Below are positions 1 through 9,353 of a DNA stretch of 64,000 bases, piece by piece. Position 1 is the stretch's first letter; the number at the start of each line of letters is the position of its first letter. The notes beneath the pieces are model-generated. The model was given only the letters and a program-made list of their open reading frames with translations, did no database searches and was not told the DNA's origin. Origin of the DNA: an uncultured Dehalococcoidia bacterium (GTDB lineage Bacteria > Chloroflexota > Dehalococcoidia > Bin125); contig CATQGW010000001.1 of assembly GCA_958295515.1 (NCBI GenBank), positions 516,923 to 580,922 of the forward strand. Direction: 5' to 3'. The translations under genes and the position numbers were made by a program.

Positions 1-218
1 AAGCGGTCGCGCTCCGACCAGTCCGGATCGCTCGGGTCGTGCCGCATCACCCCGCCGAAGTAGAGCGCCGTGAGAATCTCCACCGCCGAGAGCGAGCCCC
101 CCGGATGCCCCGACTGCGCCGCGTGCGTCATCCGCACGATCTGCTCGCGGATGCGCCGCGCAATCGCCTCCAGCTCCGCCGCATCGCGCGCCTGCGTGAT
201 CTGCTCCGTCGTCGTCAT
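1..218 (-). CDS. Transketolase, N-terminal part (cut by window start)
   Basis: The minus strand encodes about 72 N-terminal residues that continue past the window start. After an acidic leader comes the thiamine-diphosphate enzyme signature SGHPGGSLSAVEIL followed by TALYFGGVMRHDP. This is the start of transketolases, and especially of the split N-terminal subunit, which binds the cofactor with the C-terminal half. Transketolase moves two-carbon units between sugar phosphates in the non-oxidative pentose phosphate pathway, in the cytoplasm. Whether this copy is split or full length cannot be seen. The start is the ATG whose reverse complement lies at 216-218; about 140 bp separate it from the next, divergent gene, so both promoters should lie there. 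Confidence 0.85.
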   Translation of the reverse strand, partial: MTTTEQITQARDAAELEAIARRIREQIVRMTHAAQSGHPGGSLSAVEILTALYFGGVMRHDPSDPDWSERDR

Positions 219-358
219 CGCGTCCCCGCCCTGAGACCGCCCGCAACAGCGCGCTGCGTGGTGTCGCCGCAATGCTAACCGCGCCCCTACAGGCGTCCAA
301 TTCAATTCCCTCAACGACGCGGTATCTGCTGGTCATAAGTCCAATCTAGGCTGGTCCA

Positions 359-958
359 ATGACGCAGCCGGCGGCCAAACCACAGCGCCTCTTCATCGCC
401 GCCGAACTGCCCGCCGCGCCGCGCGACGAGCTCGCCACCCTGCTCGCCAGGCTGCAAACTGACGCCTTGCCCGGCTGGCGTTGGAGCGCCCCGGCCTCAA
501 TCCACCTCACCCTCCGCTTCCTCGGCGACACCCCGCCCGACCGCATCCCCGCCGCGGCCGCTGCCCTGCGCCGCGCCGCCGCCGCGGCAACTCCGTTCAG
601 CCTCGTCCTGGCCAACGCTGGCACGTTCGGCGGTCGCCGCCCGCGCGTGCTCTGGCTCGGCCTCGCGGGCGAGCTTGACGCGCTGCAAGCCCTCGCAGAC
701 GCGCTCAACCGCGAACTGCGCCGCGAGGGCTGGCCGCCGCCCGACCGCCCACTGCGCCCGCACATCACGCTGGCTCGCGCTCGCCGCAGCGCCTCGCCCC
801 CGCAGGCCGCCGCCGCCCACGACCTGGCCGCGAGCCTCGAACCGAGCGGAACCCCGTTTGAAATCGCCGCCGCGAGTCTCATTCACAGCACCCTCACGCC
901 CGCCGGCGCGCAGTACTCCACCATTGCATCGGTCGTGCTCCATTCCGCTGTACTATGA
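359..958 (+). CDS. thpR: RNA 2',3'-cyclic phosphodiesterase (2H family, ThpR/LigT-like)
   Basis: A 199-residue protein of the 2H phosphoesterase family, which hydrolyses 2',3'-cyclic phosphate ends on RNA and can act as a 2'-5' RNA ligase in vitro. Both catalytic HxT motifs are visible: HLTLRFLG near residue 50 and HITLARARR near residue 138, at the usual spacing. The N-terminus RLFIAAELP is also typical, and length matches the family (about 180-200). Its stop overlaps an open frame leading into the SWIM-finger gene downstream, so the two may be cotranscribed. Confidence 0.85.
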   Translation: MTQPAAKPQRLFIAAELPAAPRDELATLLARLQTDALPGWRWSAPASIHLTLRFLGDTPPDRIPAAAAALRRAAAAATPFSLVLANAGTFGGRRPRVLWLGLAGELDALQALADALNRELRREGWPPPDRPLRPHITLARARRSASPPQAAAAHDLAASLEPSGTPFEIAAASLIHSTLTPAGAQYSTIASVVLHSAVL

Positions 959-996
959 CCTTGTCCCCCAGAGCGAGGGATCTGCAAGGAGCCGCA

Positions 997-1254
997 ATGC
1001 AGAGCAGCCTCATCTCCAAGATCGAGAAGGCCCGCATCTACGCCAGCGAGAGCGATCGCTTCAGCTTCACGGCACTGCAATGTGAGGTACGCGGCGACTC
1101 CACCACCCACACCGCGCAACTCGGGCCCGACGGCTGGAACTGCGACTGCTTCTTCTTCGCCGACGCCGGCACCTGCTCCCACACCATGGCCTTGGAGCGC
1201 CTGCTCGACGAAATGCTCCCCGAGCGCTACCGCCCCGCCATCCCCAGCGCCTGA
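997..1254 (+). CDS. Small SWIM-type zinc-finger protein
   Basis: An 85-residue protein with the SWIM zinc-finger pattern: CDC in WNCDCFFF, then CSHTMALERLL, giving CxC...CxH ligands. SWIM domains bind nucleic acid or protein partners; the role of stand-alone short versions is unknown. The start is taken at 997 because AAGGA sits at 986-990, just upstream. An in-frame upstream start at 955 overlaps thpR and has no comparable ribosome binding site. Confidence 0.7.
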   Translation: MQSSLISKIEKARIYASESDRFSFTALQCEVRGDSTTHTAQLGPDGWNCDCFFFADAGTCSHTMALERLLDEMLPERYRPAIPSA

Positions 1255-1274
1255 GCCGCCCCTGCCAAGTTCTC

Positions 1275-1356
1275 GTCATTCCCGCCCCCGAGCGGGAATC
1301 TCATCGCGGAGCTTCAGAGGGCGGACAGGCGATTCCCGCCCAATGCGAGAATGACG
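1275..1356. repeat. Solitary palindromic repeat, dRS3/NIME-like family
   Basis: Begins GTCATTCCCGCCCCCGAGCG and ends in a degenerate GATTCCCGCCC...GAGAATGAC. Each end contains an ATTCCC...GGGAAT-type hairpin and the two ends are inverted relative to each other. It is the same family as the array at 10857-11169. It lies between convergent genes. Confidence 0.7.
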
Positions 1357-1405
1357 AATTGGTGGCCCGGGAAGGACGGATGCTGCCCGACCCGCACAAC
1401 CCCCG

Positions 1406-2797
1406 CTAGCGCCGATCGTTCCACAGCGCTGCGCGGTAGATGAAGATGTCCGAATACTCCACCCACTCCGCGTAGCCGATCTGGCGATTGTCGGTCAGCC
1501 AGTTGATTCGCTCGTTGATGCAGGCGAGCAGCGCCTCCTCGGCGACCGGCAAGGCGAAACCGCCGTACTCCACCGCCGGATCGAGCGCTGTCACCGCCAG
1601 TGCGTCGCCCGCGGCCAGCGCTGCGTCGCGGTTGCCCAGCTCGCCACGCGCCAGACCATCGAGCTCGCCCCGCTCCAGCGCCGCGATGTAGTCCGCCTCG
1701 TTGTCGCCCAGATACACCACCTGCGGCTTCCCGCTGTCGGGCAGCGTCAACCGCACCCGGCCCGCCAGCGAAACCGACTGCTCGGCGGCGCTGATCATGT
1801 AGTCCGTGCTGCCGTCGGCGACCACCTCGCCATCGGACAGCTCAATTCGCACACCCACCGCCAGTACGCCGTTCTCGTCGGCCAGGCCGGTTAGTTGCAG
1901 CAGCCGCGCCTCGCCCGTCGTCCCCGCCACCGCACCGATCCGGTGCTCCGCTGTGAGATCGTCGTGCGTGCGAATCTGCGCCGCGTCCGCCGCGCGCATC
2001 AACAGCGACTGGCGGAACGCGATGTGCCCATCCGTGAACGCCACCACCGCGCGCCCCTGATGATCCATCGTGCGGCTCTCGAGGATCGTGATCCCCCCAC
2101 CGACGATGTCGAACTCCGGCGTGGTCGGCGACAGCCAGATGTCCGGCCAGACGCTGATCGGGATGCGCCGGAACGACAGCCCGGTGTACTTCATCGTCTC
2201 CAGCGCCTCGACCAGCGCCGCCTCATACCCGTAATGCTCGAAGAACAGCGGCTCGCTGGGGGTGTCATCGATCTGATAGCTGACCGGATCGAAGAAGGCG
2301 AAGAAGCCCAGCCGCAGCGGTTCTCCGTCGCCGCAGGCGACCGGCAGCGGCAATGGCAGCGACGGCGGCGGCGCAGCCGGAATGACGATCGCGCCGCTTG
2401 CCGCCCAGCTGCTGTAGCTGGAGAGCTGCGGAACAAACCGCTCCTCGGGCGTCAGCTCGCCTTCCACCCCCGCGACGCGCAGCCCCCACTCGAAGCGCCC
2501 ATCCGCGCCGCGCCGGAGGATCACCCAGGCGTTTCGCCCATCGGCCAGCTCCACCGCCGAACTCTGCATCCACGGTGTCGCGTCGCTGAGCAGGGTGGCG
2601 AAGCGCCTCTCCGGCAGGATCGTCTCTTCGCCGATCCGCAGCCCCAATTCGATCCGCTCGCCCTCCGCCAGACGCACGATCACCCGCGCCTCATCACCCT
2701 GCCCGTGGGCGGTGGCGCGCTCGATCCCAAAGACCAGCCCGGCCGTTGCGAGCAGCGTCAGCGCCAAGAGCGATGCGAAACGAAAGCGGTGCGTCAT
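1406..2797 (-). CDS. Secreted solute-binding-like protein with an N-terminal repeated module
   Basis: 463 residues. Residues 1-30 are a signal peptide (hydrophobic LLALTLLATAGLVFG). Residues about 35-135 hold two copies of a motif of the form DGR.E.GLR...ILP..RF.P...W..S (GERIELGLRIGEETILPERRF, then DGRFEWGLRV...LTPEERFVP). The rest (about 155-463) resembles the periplasmic solute-binding fold of amino-acid ABC transporters: EALETMKYTGLSFRRI, WPDIWLSPTTPEFDIVGGG and the terminal INERINWLTDNRQIGYAEWV pattern. The ligand is unknown, and no transporter permease or ATPase is adjacent. The LysM protein at 51238 shares the N-terminal module. It could be a sensor or binding lipoprotein rather than a transport component. 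Confidence 0.65.
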   Translation of the reverse strand: MTHRFRFASLLALTLLATAGLVFGIERATAHGQGDEARVIVRLAEGERIELGLRIGEETILPERRFATLLSDATPWMQSSAVELADGRNAWVILRRGADGRFEWGLRVAGVEGELTPEERFVPQLSSYSSWAASGAIVIPAAPPPSLPLPLPVACGDGEPLRLGFFAFFDPVSYQIDDTPSEPLFFEHYGYEAALVEALETMKYTGLSFRRIPISVWPDIWLSPTTPEFDIVGGGITILESRTMDHQGRAVVAFTDGHIAFRQSLLMRAADAAQIRTHDDLTAEHRIGAVAGTTGEARLLQLTGLADENGVLAVGVRIELSDGEVVADGSTDYMISAAEQSVSLAGRVRLTLPDSGKPQVVYLGDNEADYIAALERGELDGLARGELGNRDAALAAGDALAVTALDPAVEYGGFALPVAEEALLACINERINWLTDNRQIGYAEWVEYSDIFIYRAALWNDRR

Positions 2798-2819
2798 CAG
2801 GCGGCCAATCCGTTGAGGC

Positions 2820-4067
2820 TCAGTCGACTCGTCTGAATACCAGGCAGGCGTTCTGCCCGCCGAAACCGAAAGAGTTCTTCAGCGTCACCCGGACATCCGC
2901 CTTCCGCGCCGTGTTCGGCACGTAGTCTAGATCGCACTCCGGGTCCGCGTGCTGGTAGTTAATCGTCGGGTGGATGCGCCCCTCGATCATCCCCCGGATC
3001 GCCGCGATCGACTCCAGCCCGCCCGCCCCGCCGAAGGCATGCCCGATCATCGATTTGGTCGAAGAGATCGCGACGCTCGACGCGGCCTCGCCCAAGGCTT
3101 CCTTAATCGCCCGCGTCTCCGAGGCGTCGTTCAGCGGCGTCGAGGTGCCATGCGCGTTCACGTAATCGATCTCCTCCGGCGCAATCCCCGCGTCCTCGAT
3201 CGCCCAGCGAATCGCCCGCACGGGACCTGCCCCGTCGGCGTCGGGCATCACCAGATGATGCGCATCGGCGCTGGAGCCGAAGCCGGCCACCTCGATCTGG
3301 AACTCCGCGCCGCGCGCCCGCGCCGACGCTTCGCTCTCCAAAATCAGCACTCCTGCGCCCTCGGCCGGCACGAAGCCGTCGCGCTCCGCGTCGAACGGGC
3401 GGCTGGCCTGCTGGGGATGCGCGTTGTTCGCGGTCAGTGCGCGCATCACGGCGAAGCCGCCCAACCCTAGCTGGCAGAAGCCCGCCTCACAGCCGCCCGT
3501 GACCACGATGTCGGCCTGCCCGCGCCGAATCACATCCGCTGCTTCGCCGATCGCCTGCGTGCCCGCCGCGCAGGCCGTAACCACCGTCGTGTTGTAGCCC
3601 AGCAGCCCGAACTGCATCGCAATGTTGGCCGCCGCCATATTCGGCAGCACCTTGGGGATGAAGAGCGGATCGAGCCGCATCCCGCCGCGCTCGACCAGCT
3701 TGCGCGCACCCGCCTCGAGCTCGGGATAGCCGCCGCTGCCGTTGCCCAGCACCACCGCGATCCGCGCGCGATCGAGCGTGTCCAAATCCAACGCCGCGTC
3801 CTCCACCGCCTCGCGCGCCGCCGCCACCGCCAGCTGCGAAAAACGCGCCATCCGCCGCGCCGACTTGCGCTCCATATAGTCCCGCGCGTCGAAATCGCGA
3901 ATCTCCCCGCCAATCGTGCAGGAAAAGCCCTCCACATCGAACAGCCGAATCGGCTCAATCCCGCTCTCGCCGGCAACCACCCGCCGCCAGAACGTCTCCA
4001 CACCGTTGCCTAGCGGCGAGAGCGCACCCATCCCGGTGATCACCACCCGTGTCCGCTCGTCCGACAT
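2820..4067 (-). CDS. fabF: 3-oxoacyl-[acyl-carrier-protein] synthase II
   Basis: 415 residues, the normal KAS II length. It condenses malonyl-ACP with acyl-ACP in fatty acid elongation. The catalytic triad is visible: Cys166 in TACAAGT, His306 in NAHGTSTPLND and His343 in KSMIGHAFGGAGG, with Lys338. The N-terminus VVITGMGALSPLGNG is diagnostic. It lies 3 bp downstream of folC on the same strand, so the two are almost certainly cotranscribed; FabF is probably translated by coupling because no strong ribosome binding site precedes its ATG. Confidence 0.95.
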   Translation of the reverse strand: MSDERTRVVITGMGALSPLGNGVETFWRRVVAGESGIEPIRLFDVEGFSCTIGGEIRDFDARDYMERKSARRMARFSQLAVAAAREAVEDAALDLDTLDRARIAVVLGNGSGGYPELEAGARKLVERGGMRLDPLFIPKVLPNMAAANIAMQFGLLGYNTTVVTACAAGTQAIGEAADVIRRGQADIVVTGGCEAGFCQLGLGGFAVMRALTANNAHPQQASRPFDAERDGFVPAEGAGVLILESEASARARGAEFQIEVAGFGSSADAHHLVMPDADGAGPVRAIRWAIEDAGIAPEEIDYVNAHGTSTPLNDASETRAIKEALGEAASSVAISSTKSMIGHAFGGAGGLESIAAIRGMIEGRIHPTINYQHADPECDLDYVPNTARKADVRVTLKNSFGFGGQNACLVFRRVD

Positions 4068-4070
4068 CCG

Positions 4071-5549
4071 CTAACCCGCCGACTGCGGATCGAGATCGCC
4101 CGTCGCATCCGCCGCGGCCTCCGCTTCGTCGCTCGGCTCCCCCTGCGCCTCCCGCAGGCAGTCGCGCGCGTTGGCCGCCAGCGAGAGCGAGCCCAGCACC
4201 GCCACAAGGTCGTCGTCGCCGTGCGCGAGCTCGCGCGCCGCGGCCAGCGCGGATTCCACCGAGGGCGCGACCGAGACCGAGCCGTCCCAGTCGGCGAAGG
4301 CCGCCGTGAGATCGGCCGCCGGACGCGAGCGCGGGTGATCGGAGGCGGTCAGCACCACCGCCGCCGCGCGCTCGCGGATCGCCCCCGCGATCGCCTCCAG
4401 CGCCTTGTCGCCCAGCACCCCGAGCACCACGATCAGCCGCTCGTGCGGGAAATACCCCTCGAGCGCCTCGAGCGCCCGCCGCACCGACTCCCCATTGTGC
4501 GCCCCGTCCACCACCAGTCGCGGCGTCGCCCGCCCCCCGCGCAGCGCTGCCGGCCATTGCAGCTCCTCCAGCCGCCCCGGCCAGTTCACCGTCGCCAGCC
4601 CCGTATGCACCGCCGCCGGCGGAATCTCCACCCCCTGCGCCCGCAGCAGGTCGAGCGTCGCCACCGCGGTCGCCGCGTTCTCGATCTGAAACTCCCCCAG
4701 CAGCGGCGTCAGCAGCAGCTGTTCTTCCGCCTCGCCGGGGCGCGGCTGGCGGCGCCTGAGCCGAAACCACTGCCCCCAGCGCTCGACGCCGGCCGGTTCC
4801 CACTCGTAAGCCGCCGCGACATCCAGCAGCGGCACAGGCAGGTCGTCGGCGGCGTTGCGCACCACCGCGGCAGCCTCCGCGGAACGCTGCGGTCCCAGCA
4901 CCGCGACGCGCGTGCCGGCGCTCAGAATGCCCGCCTTCTCCGCCGCGATCTGCTCGATCCGGTCGCCCAGCACGTCCGTGTGCTCGTAGGACAGCGAGGT
5001 GATCACCGCCGCGTCTTTCTCCCCGAACACGTTGGTGCAGTCCAGCCGCCCCCCCAGCCCCACCTCCACGATCTGCACATCGACATCCTCATCCCAGAAG
5101 GCGTGGAAGGCGAGCGTAGTGAGCAGCTCGAAGGTGCTGATATGCCCCGGCTGCTCAGCCAGTTCGGCCTCGGCGAACACGCGCACTTCGCCGGCCAACG
5201 CGGCGAACAGATTGTCGGCCAGCGGCTCGCCGTCGACCCGGATGCGCTCACGGAAGGAGTGCAGGTGCGGGCTGGTGAACAGCCCGGTGCGCAGCCCCGC
5301 CTGGCGCAGGCAGGACTCGATCATCGCCGCCGTCGAGCCTTTGCCCTTCGAGCCCGCGACATGCACCGTGCGACGCCCGAGCTGCGGGTCGTCCATCCGG
5401 CGCAGCAGCGAGCGAATCCGCTCCAGAGCGAACGCCGGGCGCGAGCGCCGCGGCAGCGATCCTCGCTCGAAATCCGCGAAGCTCATCAGCCACTCGACCA
5501 CGGCCTCGTAGGAGGAGAACCTCGTGTCGGCGTACGGCTGATCGCTCAT
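4071..5549 (-). CDS. folC: Bifunctional folylpolyglutamate synthase/dihydrofolate synthase
   Basis: 492 residues. It adds glutamate to dihydropteroate and folates using ATP. Visible motifs: P-loop GSKGKGST (residues 66-73), TSPHLHSFRERI, VEVGLGGRLDCTNV and VVDGAHNGESVRRAL, all standard FolC/Mur-ligase signatures. It is longer than most FolC proteins (about 420-440), with an acidic Ala/Glu-rich tail that may be disordered. It is the first gene of the folC-fabF unit. The divergent FBPase gene starts 106 bp away, so the intervening segment should hold back-to-back promoters. Confidence 0.95.
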   Translation of the reverse strand: MSDQPYADTRFSSYEAVVEWLMSFADFERGSLPRRSRPAFALERIRSLLRRMDDPQLGRRTVHVAGSKGKGSTAAMIESCLRQAGLRTGLFTSPHLHSFRERIRVDGEPLADNLFAALAGEVRVFAEAELAEQPGHISTFELLTTLAFHAFWDEDVDVQIVEVGLGGRLDCTNVFGEKDAAVITSLSYEHTDVLGDRIEQIAAEKAGILSAGTRVAVLGPQRSAEAAAVVRNAADDLPVPLLDVAAAYEWEPAGVERWGQWFRLRRRQPRPGEAEEQLLLTPLLGEFQIENAATAVATLDLLRAQGVEIPPAAVHTGLATVNWPGRLEELQWPAALRGGRATPRLVVDGAHNGESVRRALEALEGYFPHERLIVVLGVLGDKALEAIAGAIRERAAAVVLTASDHPRSRPAADLTAAFADWDGSVSVAPSVESALAAARELAHGDDDLVAVLGSLSLAANARDCLREAQGEPSDEAEAAADATGDLDPQSAG

Positions 5550-5655
5550 CGGCTCTACTCCCGCGCGTGTCGGTCACCACCTCATCGTACGCGCTGCCGC
5601 CGCCCTGCGCAGCAGCGCGCCAGCGGCTACGCTATCCCCCCGAAAGGCGCAGACG

Positions 5656-6618
5656 ATGGCCACCATGCTCCGCGACGCGCTCGAAGCGAACCTGGCGGGA
5701 CGCAGCGATGCCGACGGCCTGATCGAGGTGATCGAGGCGATCGCCGAGGGCGCATCGCGCGTTGACGCCCTGACCCGCCGCGCCGCGCTCGCCGATGTGC
5801 TCGGCGACACCGGCGAAACCAACGTGCAGGGCGAAATCGTCCAGCGCCTCGACGCCGCCGGCACCGACACCTTCGTCGAGGTGCTCAGCGAGTGCGGGCG
5901 CGTCGCCGCGCTGGCCTGCGAGGAGCTCGAAGACGCCGTCTTCGTCAGCGACGCGCCCAGCCATCCCTACCTTGCCCTCTTCGACCCCGTCGACGGCTCC
6001 AGCAACATCGATGTCGCCGTCACCATCGGCTCGATCTTCGCCATCTACAAGCGCGCCGACGACAGTCCCGTCAGCGAACAAACCCTGCTCCGCCCCGGCC
6101 GCGAGCAGATCGCCGCCGTCTACGTCGTCTACGGCTCGAGCACGGTGCTGGTCACCGCCACAGAGCGCCGCGTGGACGGCTTCACGCTCGATCCCGACAG
6201 CGGCGCGTTCCTGCACAGCCACCCCGACATCACCATCCCCGCCAAATGCGCCGCCTACAGCGTCAACGAGGGCAACGCCGGCGCTTGGCAGCCCGAAATG
6301 CAGGCCGCCGTCGCCGAACTGCGCGAGGCCTACGGACTGCGCTACGTCGGCTCGCTTGTCGCCGACTTCCACCGCGACCTGCTCAAGGGCGGCATCTTCC
6401 TCTACCCCGGCGACCGCAGCAGCCCCGCCGGCAAACTGCGGCTGGGCTACGAAGCCAACCCGCTCTGCTACGTCGCCGAGCAGGCCGGCGGAGCCGGCAG
6501 CGACGGCCGACAGCGCATCCTCGACCTCACCCCCGAGCAGCTGCACCAACGCACCCCGCTGATCGTCGGCAACGCCGATGTCGTCCAATCCGTCCTCCAA
6601 CGCCTCAGCGCCGGCTGA
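5656..6618 (+). CDS. fbp: Fructose-1,6-bisphosphatase class I
   Basis: 320 residues. It hydrolyses fructose 1,6-bisphosphate to fructose 6-phosphate in gluconeogenesis or the Calvin cycle. The metal/phosphate motif DPVDGSSN is at residues 110-117, followed by IDVAVTIGSIFAIYK. The C-terminal KGGIFLYPGD and KLRLGYEANP segments are typical of class I FBPase. It sits 22 bp upstream of class I aldolase, so substrate producer and consumer are coexpressed. Confidence 0.93.
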   Translation: MATMLRDALEANLAGRSDADGLIEVIEAIAEGASRVDALTRRAALADVLGDTGETNVQGEIVQRLDAAGTDTFVEVLSECGRVAALACEELEDAVFVSDAPSHPYLALFDPVDGSSNIDVAVTIGSIFAIYKRADDSPVSEQTLLRPGREQIAAVYVVYGSSTVLVTATERRVDGFTLDPDSGAFLHSHPDITIPAKCAAYSVNEGNAGAWQPEMQAAVAELREAYGLRYVGSLVADFHRDLLKGGIFLYPGDRSSPAGKLRLGYEANPLCYVAEQAGGAGSDGRQRILDLTPEQLHQRTPLIVGNADVVQSVLQRLSAG

Positions 6619-6640
6619 CGCCCCAAGGAAGCAGCACACA

Positions 6641-7675
6641 ATGACCGCCGACCTCCACGCCACCGCCCGCGCGCTCGTCGCGCCCGGCAAAGGCATCCTC
6701 GCCGCCGATGAATCCGCACCCACGATCAAACGCCGCTTCGACGGCATCGGCGTCGAATCCACCGAAACCAACCGACGCGACTGGCGGCAGCTGCTCTTCA
6801 CCGCCGACGGCGTCGGCGACTACATCTCCGGCGTCATCCTCTTCGATGAGACCCTGCGCCAGCAGGCCTCCGACGGGCGCACCATCGTCGAAGTGCTGAC
6901 CGCCAACGGCGTCATCCCCGGAATCAAGATCGACCAGGGTGCAAAAGACCTGGCCGGCGCGCCGGACGAAAAAGTCACCGAAGGCCTCGACGGCCTGCGC
7001 GAGCGGCTCGACGAATACCGCGAGCTGGGCGCGCGCTTCACCAAATGGCGTGCCGTGATCGCCATCGGCGACGGCATCCCCAGCGATTACTGCCTCGATG
7101 TCAACGCCCACGCTCTGGCCCGCATGGCCGCGCTCTCCCAGGAGGCAAGGCTGGTGCCGATCATCGAGCCCGAGGTGCTGATGGACGGCGAGCACGACAT
7201 CGCCGCCTGCGCCGACGCCACCGAGCGCGCCCTGCGCGCCACCTTCGCCGCCTGCGCCGACCAGCGCGTCGACCTCCCCGGCGCGCTGCTCAAGCCCAAC
7301 ATGGTGCTCTCCGGCAAAAGCGCCGCCGAGCGCGCGCCCGCCGAAACCGTCGCCGCCGAAACCCTGCGCGTCTTCCGCAACGCCGTCCCCGCCGCCGTGC
7401 CCGGCTGCGTCTTCCTCTCCGGCGGCCAGAGCGACGCCGAAGCCACCATCAACCTCGACGCGATCAACCGCCTCGCCGCCCAGGACGGCGCGCCCTGGGA
7501 GCTCAGCTTCTCCTACGGACGCGGCCTCCAGGCCACCCCGCTCGGCGTCTGGGCCGGCCAAGCCGCCAACATCCCCGCCGCCCAGTCCGCCTTCCAGCTG
7601 CGCGCCAAAGTCACCGCCGCCGCCTGCCGCGGCCAATACACCCCCGCCCTCGAACAACAAAGCCCCCCCACCTAG
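6641..7675 (+). CDS. Fructose-bisphosphate aldolase class I
   Basis: 344 residues, of the Schiff-base (metal-independent) class I type. It interconverts fructose 1,6-bisphosphate with DHAP and glyceraldehyde 3-phosphate. GKGILAADES lies near the N-terminus, the Schiff-base lysine is K218 in GALLKPNMVLSG, and LSFSYGRGLQ is the C-terminal phosphate-binding region. ATG 6641 is chosen because AAGGAA precedes it by 10 bp; an earlier in-frame start would overlap fbp. An unrelated class II-type aldolase is at 19048-19884. Confidence 0.93.
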   Translation: MTADLHATARALVAPGKGILAADESAPTIKRRFDGIGVESTETNRRDWRQLLFTADGVGDYISGVILFDETLRQQASDGRTIVEVLTANGVIPGIKIDQGAKDLAGAPDEKVTEGLDGLRERLDEYRELGARFTKWRAVIAIGDGIPSDYCLDVNAHALARMAALSQEARLVPIIEPEVLMDGEHDIAACADATERALRATFAACADQRVDLPGALLKPNMVLSGKSAAERAPAETVAAETLRVFRNAVPAAVPGCVFLSGGQSDAEATINLDAINRLAAQDGAPWELSFSYGRGLQATPLGVWAGQAANIPAAQSAFQLRAKVTAAACRGQYTPALEQQSPPT

Positions 7676-7685
7676 CATCACACCC

Positions 7686-8663
7686 TCACGGAGCATCACT
7701 CTCAACGGCCGGCAAGCGGTTCACAGAGTCCGCCAACGCATCAAACGCTGCGTCCACCGCGTCCGCGCCGCTCTCCCTGCCGTCCCGATAGCGTCGGACC
7801 CCCTCCGCGCCGTCGCTCATGAACAGTGAGATGCGAGCGCCCGTTCCGACCAGAATGAGACTGAACTCCGGTCCGCACCGGACTCCCGGCGACGGCGCTC
7901 CGCATGCCGGTTCAGTGACGCTGCCTACGCGAACGTCGTAGCCCGTCGGCGCGGTGATCAGGTGCCCGAACACTCGATACGTCTTGCCTCGCTGTAGAAT
8001 GCCATCGGAGCCGGGCAATTCGAGAATCACATATACCTGCACCGAGGCGCTCGCTGTCGCCCCCGCCCCGTCCGTGACCGTCGCGCGGATCGTCTTCAAC
8101 CCTGAATCCACCTCCGGCTGCGCGTGATAGCCGCGGCCCTCTTCATCCTCAACGAATGTCTCGCCCGGGCTCATCGCGCAGCCGACCGAGGCGGTGCCGC
8201 TGAGCCCCACGTAGCTCTGCTCGGCATCGCGGGTTTCCCCGTCAATCACCAGCGTGTAGGGCGCGGTCCCGCCGGCCACGCTCCAGGTGATCGGCGTCTC
8301 GGCCACGCCGAACCAGCCAGCTGAGTAGTCCTCCGACTGCCAGTTGCCCTCATCGTCCTGCCACTGACGGGAGCCGTAATATCCCTGTGCCTGCACCGTC
8401 TCGCAAATCTGCCGTGATGCGGTCAGCGTCAGCGTCAGCGGAGCGGTGGTTCCGCCCTCGCTGCTCGATTGGTCTCCGTCATTCTGCTGCGCTGCTTCGG
8501 CAGGGCGCTCCTGCGCGCCCGCCGCGCCCGCTTCGACGCGCTGCTCAATCTGCGCCTCGCGCCCGGCGAAGTAGACGATGGCGGCCACCAGCGCCGCGAT
8601 CACCACGAACAGCGCCGCCTGCTTCGGCCCGATCCGTCTGGCTCGGCTGAGGATGCGCTGCAT
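7686..8663 (-). CDS. Membrane-anchored protein with Ig-like domain, unknown function
   Basis: 325 residues. A single transmembrane segment lies near residues 16-33 (AALFVVIAALVAAIVYF) after a basic N-terminus, so the rest is probably extracytoplasmic. A Gln/Glu/Ser-rich linker (about 40-70) leads to a beta-rich region. Within it, ITWSVAGGTAPYTLVIDG and LKTIRATVTDGAGATASASVQVYV resemble bacterial Ig-like/PKD folds. Four or five cysteines could form disulphides. No catalytic motif is visible. It is convergent with the aldolase gene, 10 bp apart. Confidence 0.55.
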   Translation of the reverse strand: MQRILSRARRIGPKQAALFVVIAALVAAIVYFAGREAQIEQRVEAGAAGAQERPAEAAQQNDGDQSSSEGGTTAPLTLTLTASRQICETVQAQGYYGSRQWQDDEGNWQSEDYSAGWFGVAETPITWSVAGGTAPYTLVIDGETRDAEQSYVGLSGTASVGCAMSPGETFVEDEEGRGYHAQPEVDSGLKTIRATVTDGAGATASASVQVYVILELPGSDGILQRGKTYRVFGHLITAPTGYDVRVGSVTEPACGAPSPGVRCGPEFSLILVGTGARISLFMSDGAEGVRRYRDGRESGADAVDAAFDALADSVNRLPAVESDAP

Positions 8664-8719
8664 GCCGTCAACGTAACCTGTTCGGAACGCCGCCGCCGTC
8701 CTCTACCCTCGGACCCACC

Positions 8720-9349
8720 ATGCCCCAACCACTGCTGATCGCCACCGGCAACGCCGGCAAGCTGCGCGAGTTTCGGCGGCTCTTTGAGCAGCTTGAACTC
8801 CGCGACTGGGAGCTGGTCGCGCCCGCCGAGGTCGGCCTTGATGGCTTCGAGGTCGTCGAAGACGGCCAGACCTACATCGCCAACGCCGCGCGCAAAGCGC
8901 GCTCCTACGCCAACGCCGCGCGGCTGCCCGCGCTGGCCGACGACTCGGGACTGGAAGTCGACGCGCTCGACGGCGCGCCCGGCGTCTACAGCGCGCGATA
9001 TGCTGGCCCCGACGCCGACGACGCGGCCAACCGCGCCAAGCTGCTCGACGCGCTGGCCGACACCCCCGCCGACGCGCGCGCCGCCCGCTTCCGCTGCGTT
9101 GTCGCCGTCGCCTACCCCTTCACCACCAACACGCGCCTCGGCGAGGGCGCGGTGGAAGGCCGCATTGCAATGGACGAGCGCGGCGATCTCGGCTTCGGCT
9201 ACGACCCGCTCTTCGAGCTGCCCGGCGGCCGCCGCATGGCCGAGCTGAGCGCCGACCAGAAGAACCGAATCAGCCACCGCGCCCGCGCCCTGCAGGACGC
9301 CCAATGGGCGCTCGCGGCGCTCGCCCGCCTGCGCGCCGGAAAGCGCTGA
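8720..9349 (+). CDS. rdgB: RdgB/HAM1 non-canonical purine NTP pyrophosphatase
   Basis: 209 residues. It hydrolyses dITP, XTP and ITP to monophosphates, keeping deaminated purines out of nucleic acids. Family motifs are all present: ATGNAGKLREFRRL at the N-terminus, ALADDSGLEVDALDGAPGVYSARYAG in the middle (catalytic Asp), and GFGYDPLFELPGG with ISHRARAL at the C-terminus. It is followed 4 bp later by moaA on the same strand. Confidence 0.95.
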   Translation: MPQPLLIATGNAGKLREFRRLFEQLELRDWELVAPAEVGLDGFEVVEDGQTYIANAARKARSYANAARLPALADDSGLEVDALDGAPGVYSARYAGPDADDAANRAKLLDALADTPADARAARFRCVVAVAYPFTTNTRLGEGAVEGRIAMDERGDLGFGYDPLFELPGGRRMAELSADQKNRISHRARALQDAQWALAALARLRAGKR

Positions 9350-9353
9350 GCCG

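Noticed and set aside
5632..6801. Long minus-strand open frame over fbp and the aldolase start
   Set aside because: Antisense to two well-supported genes on the + strand; no start signal or family similarity.
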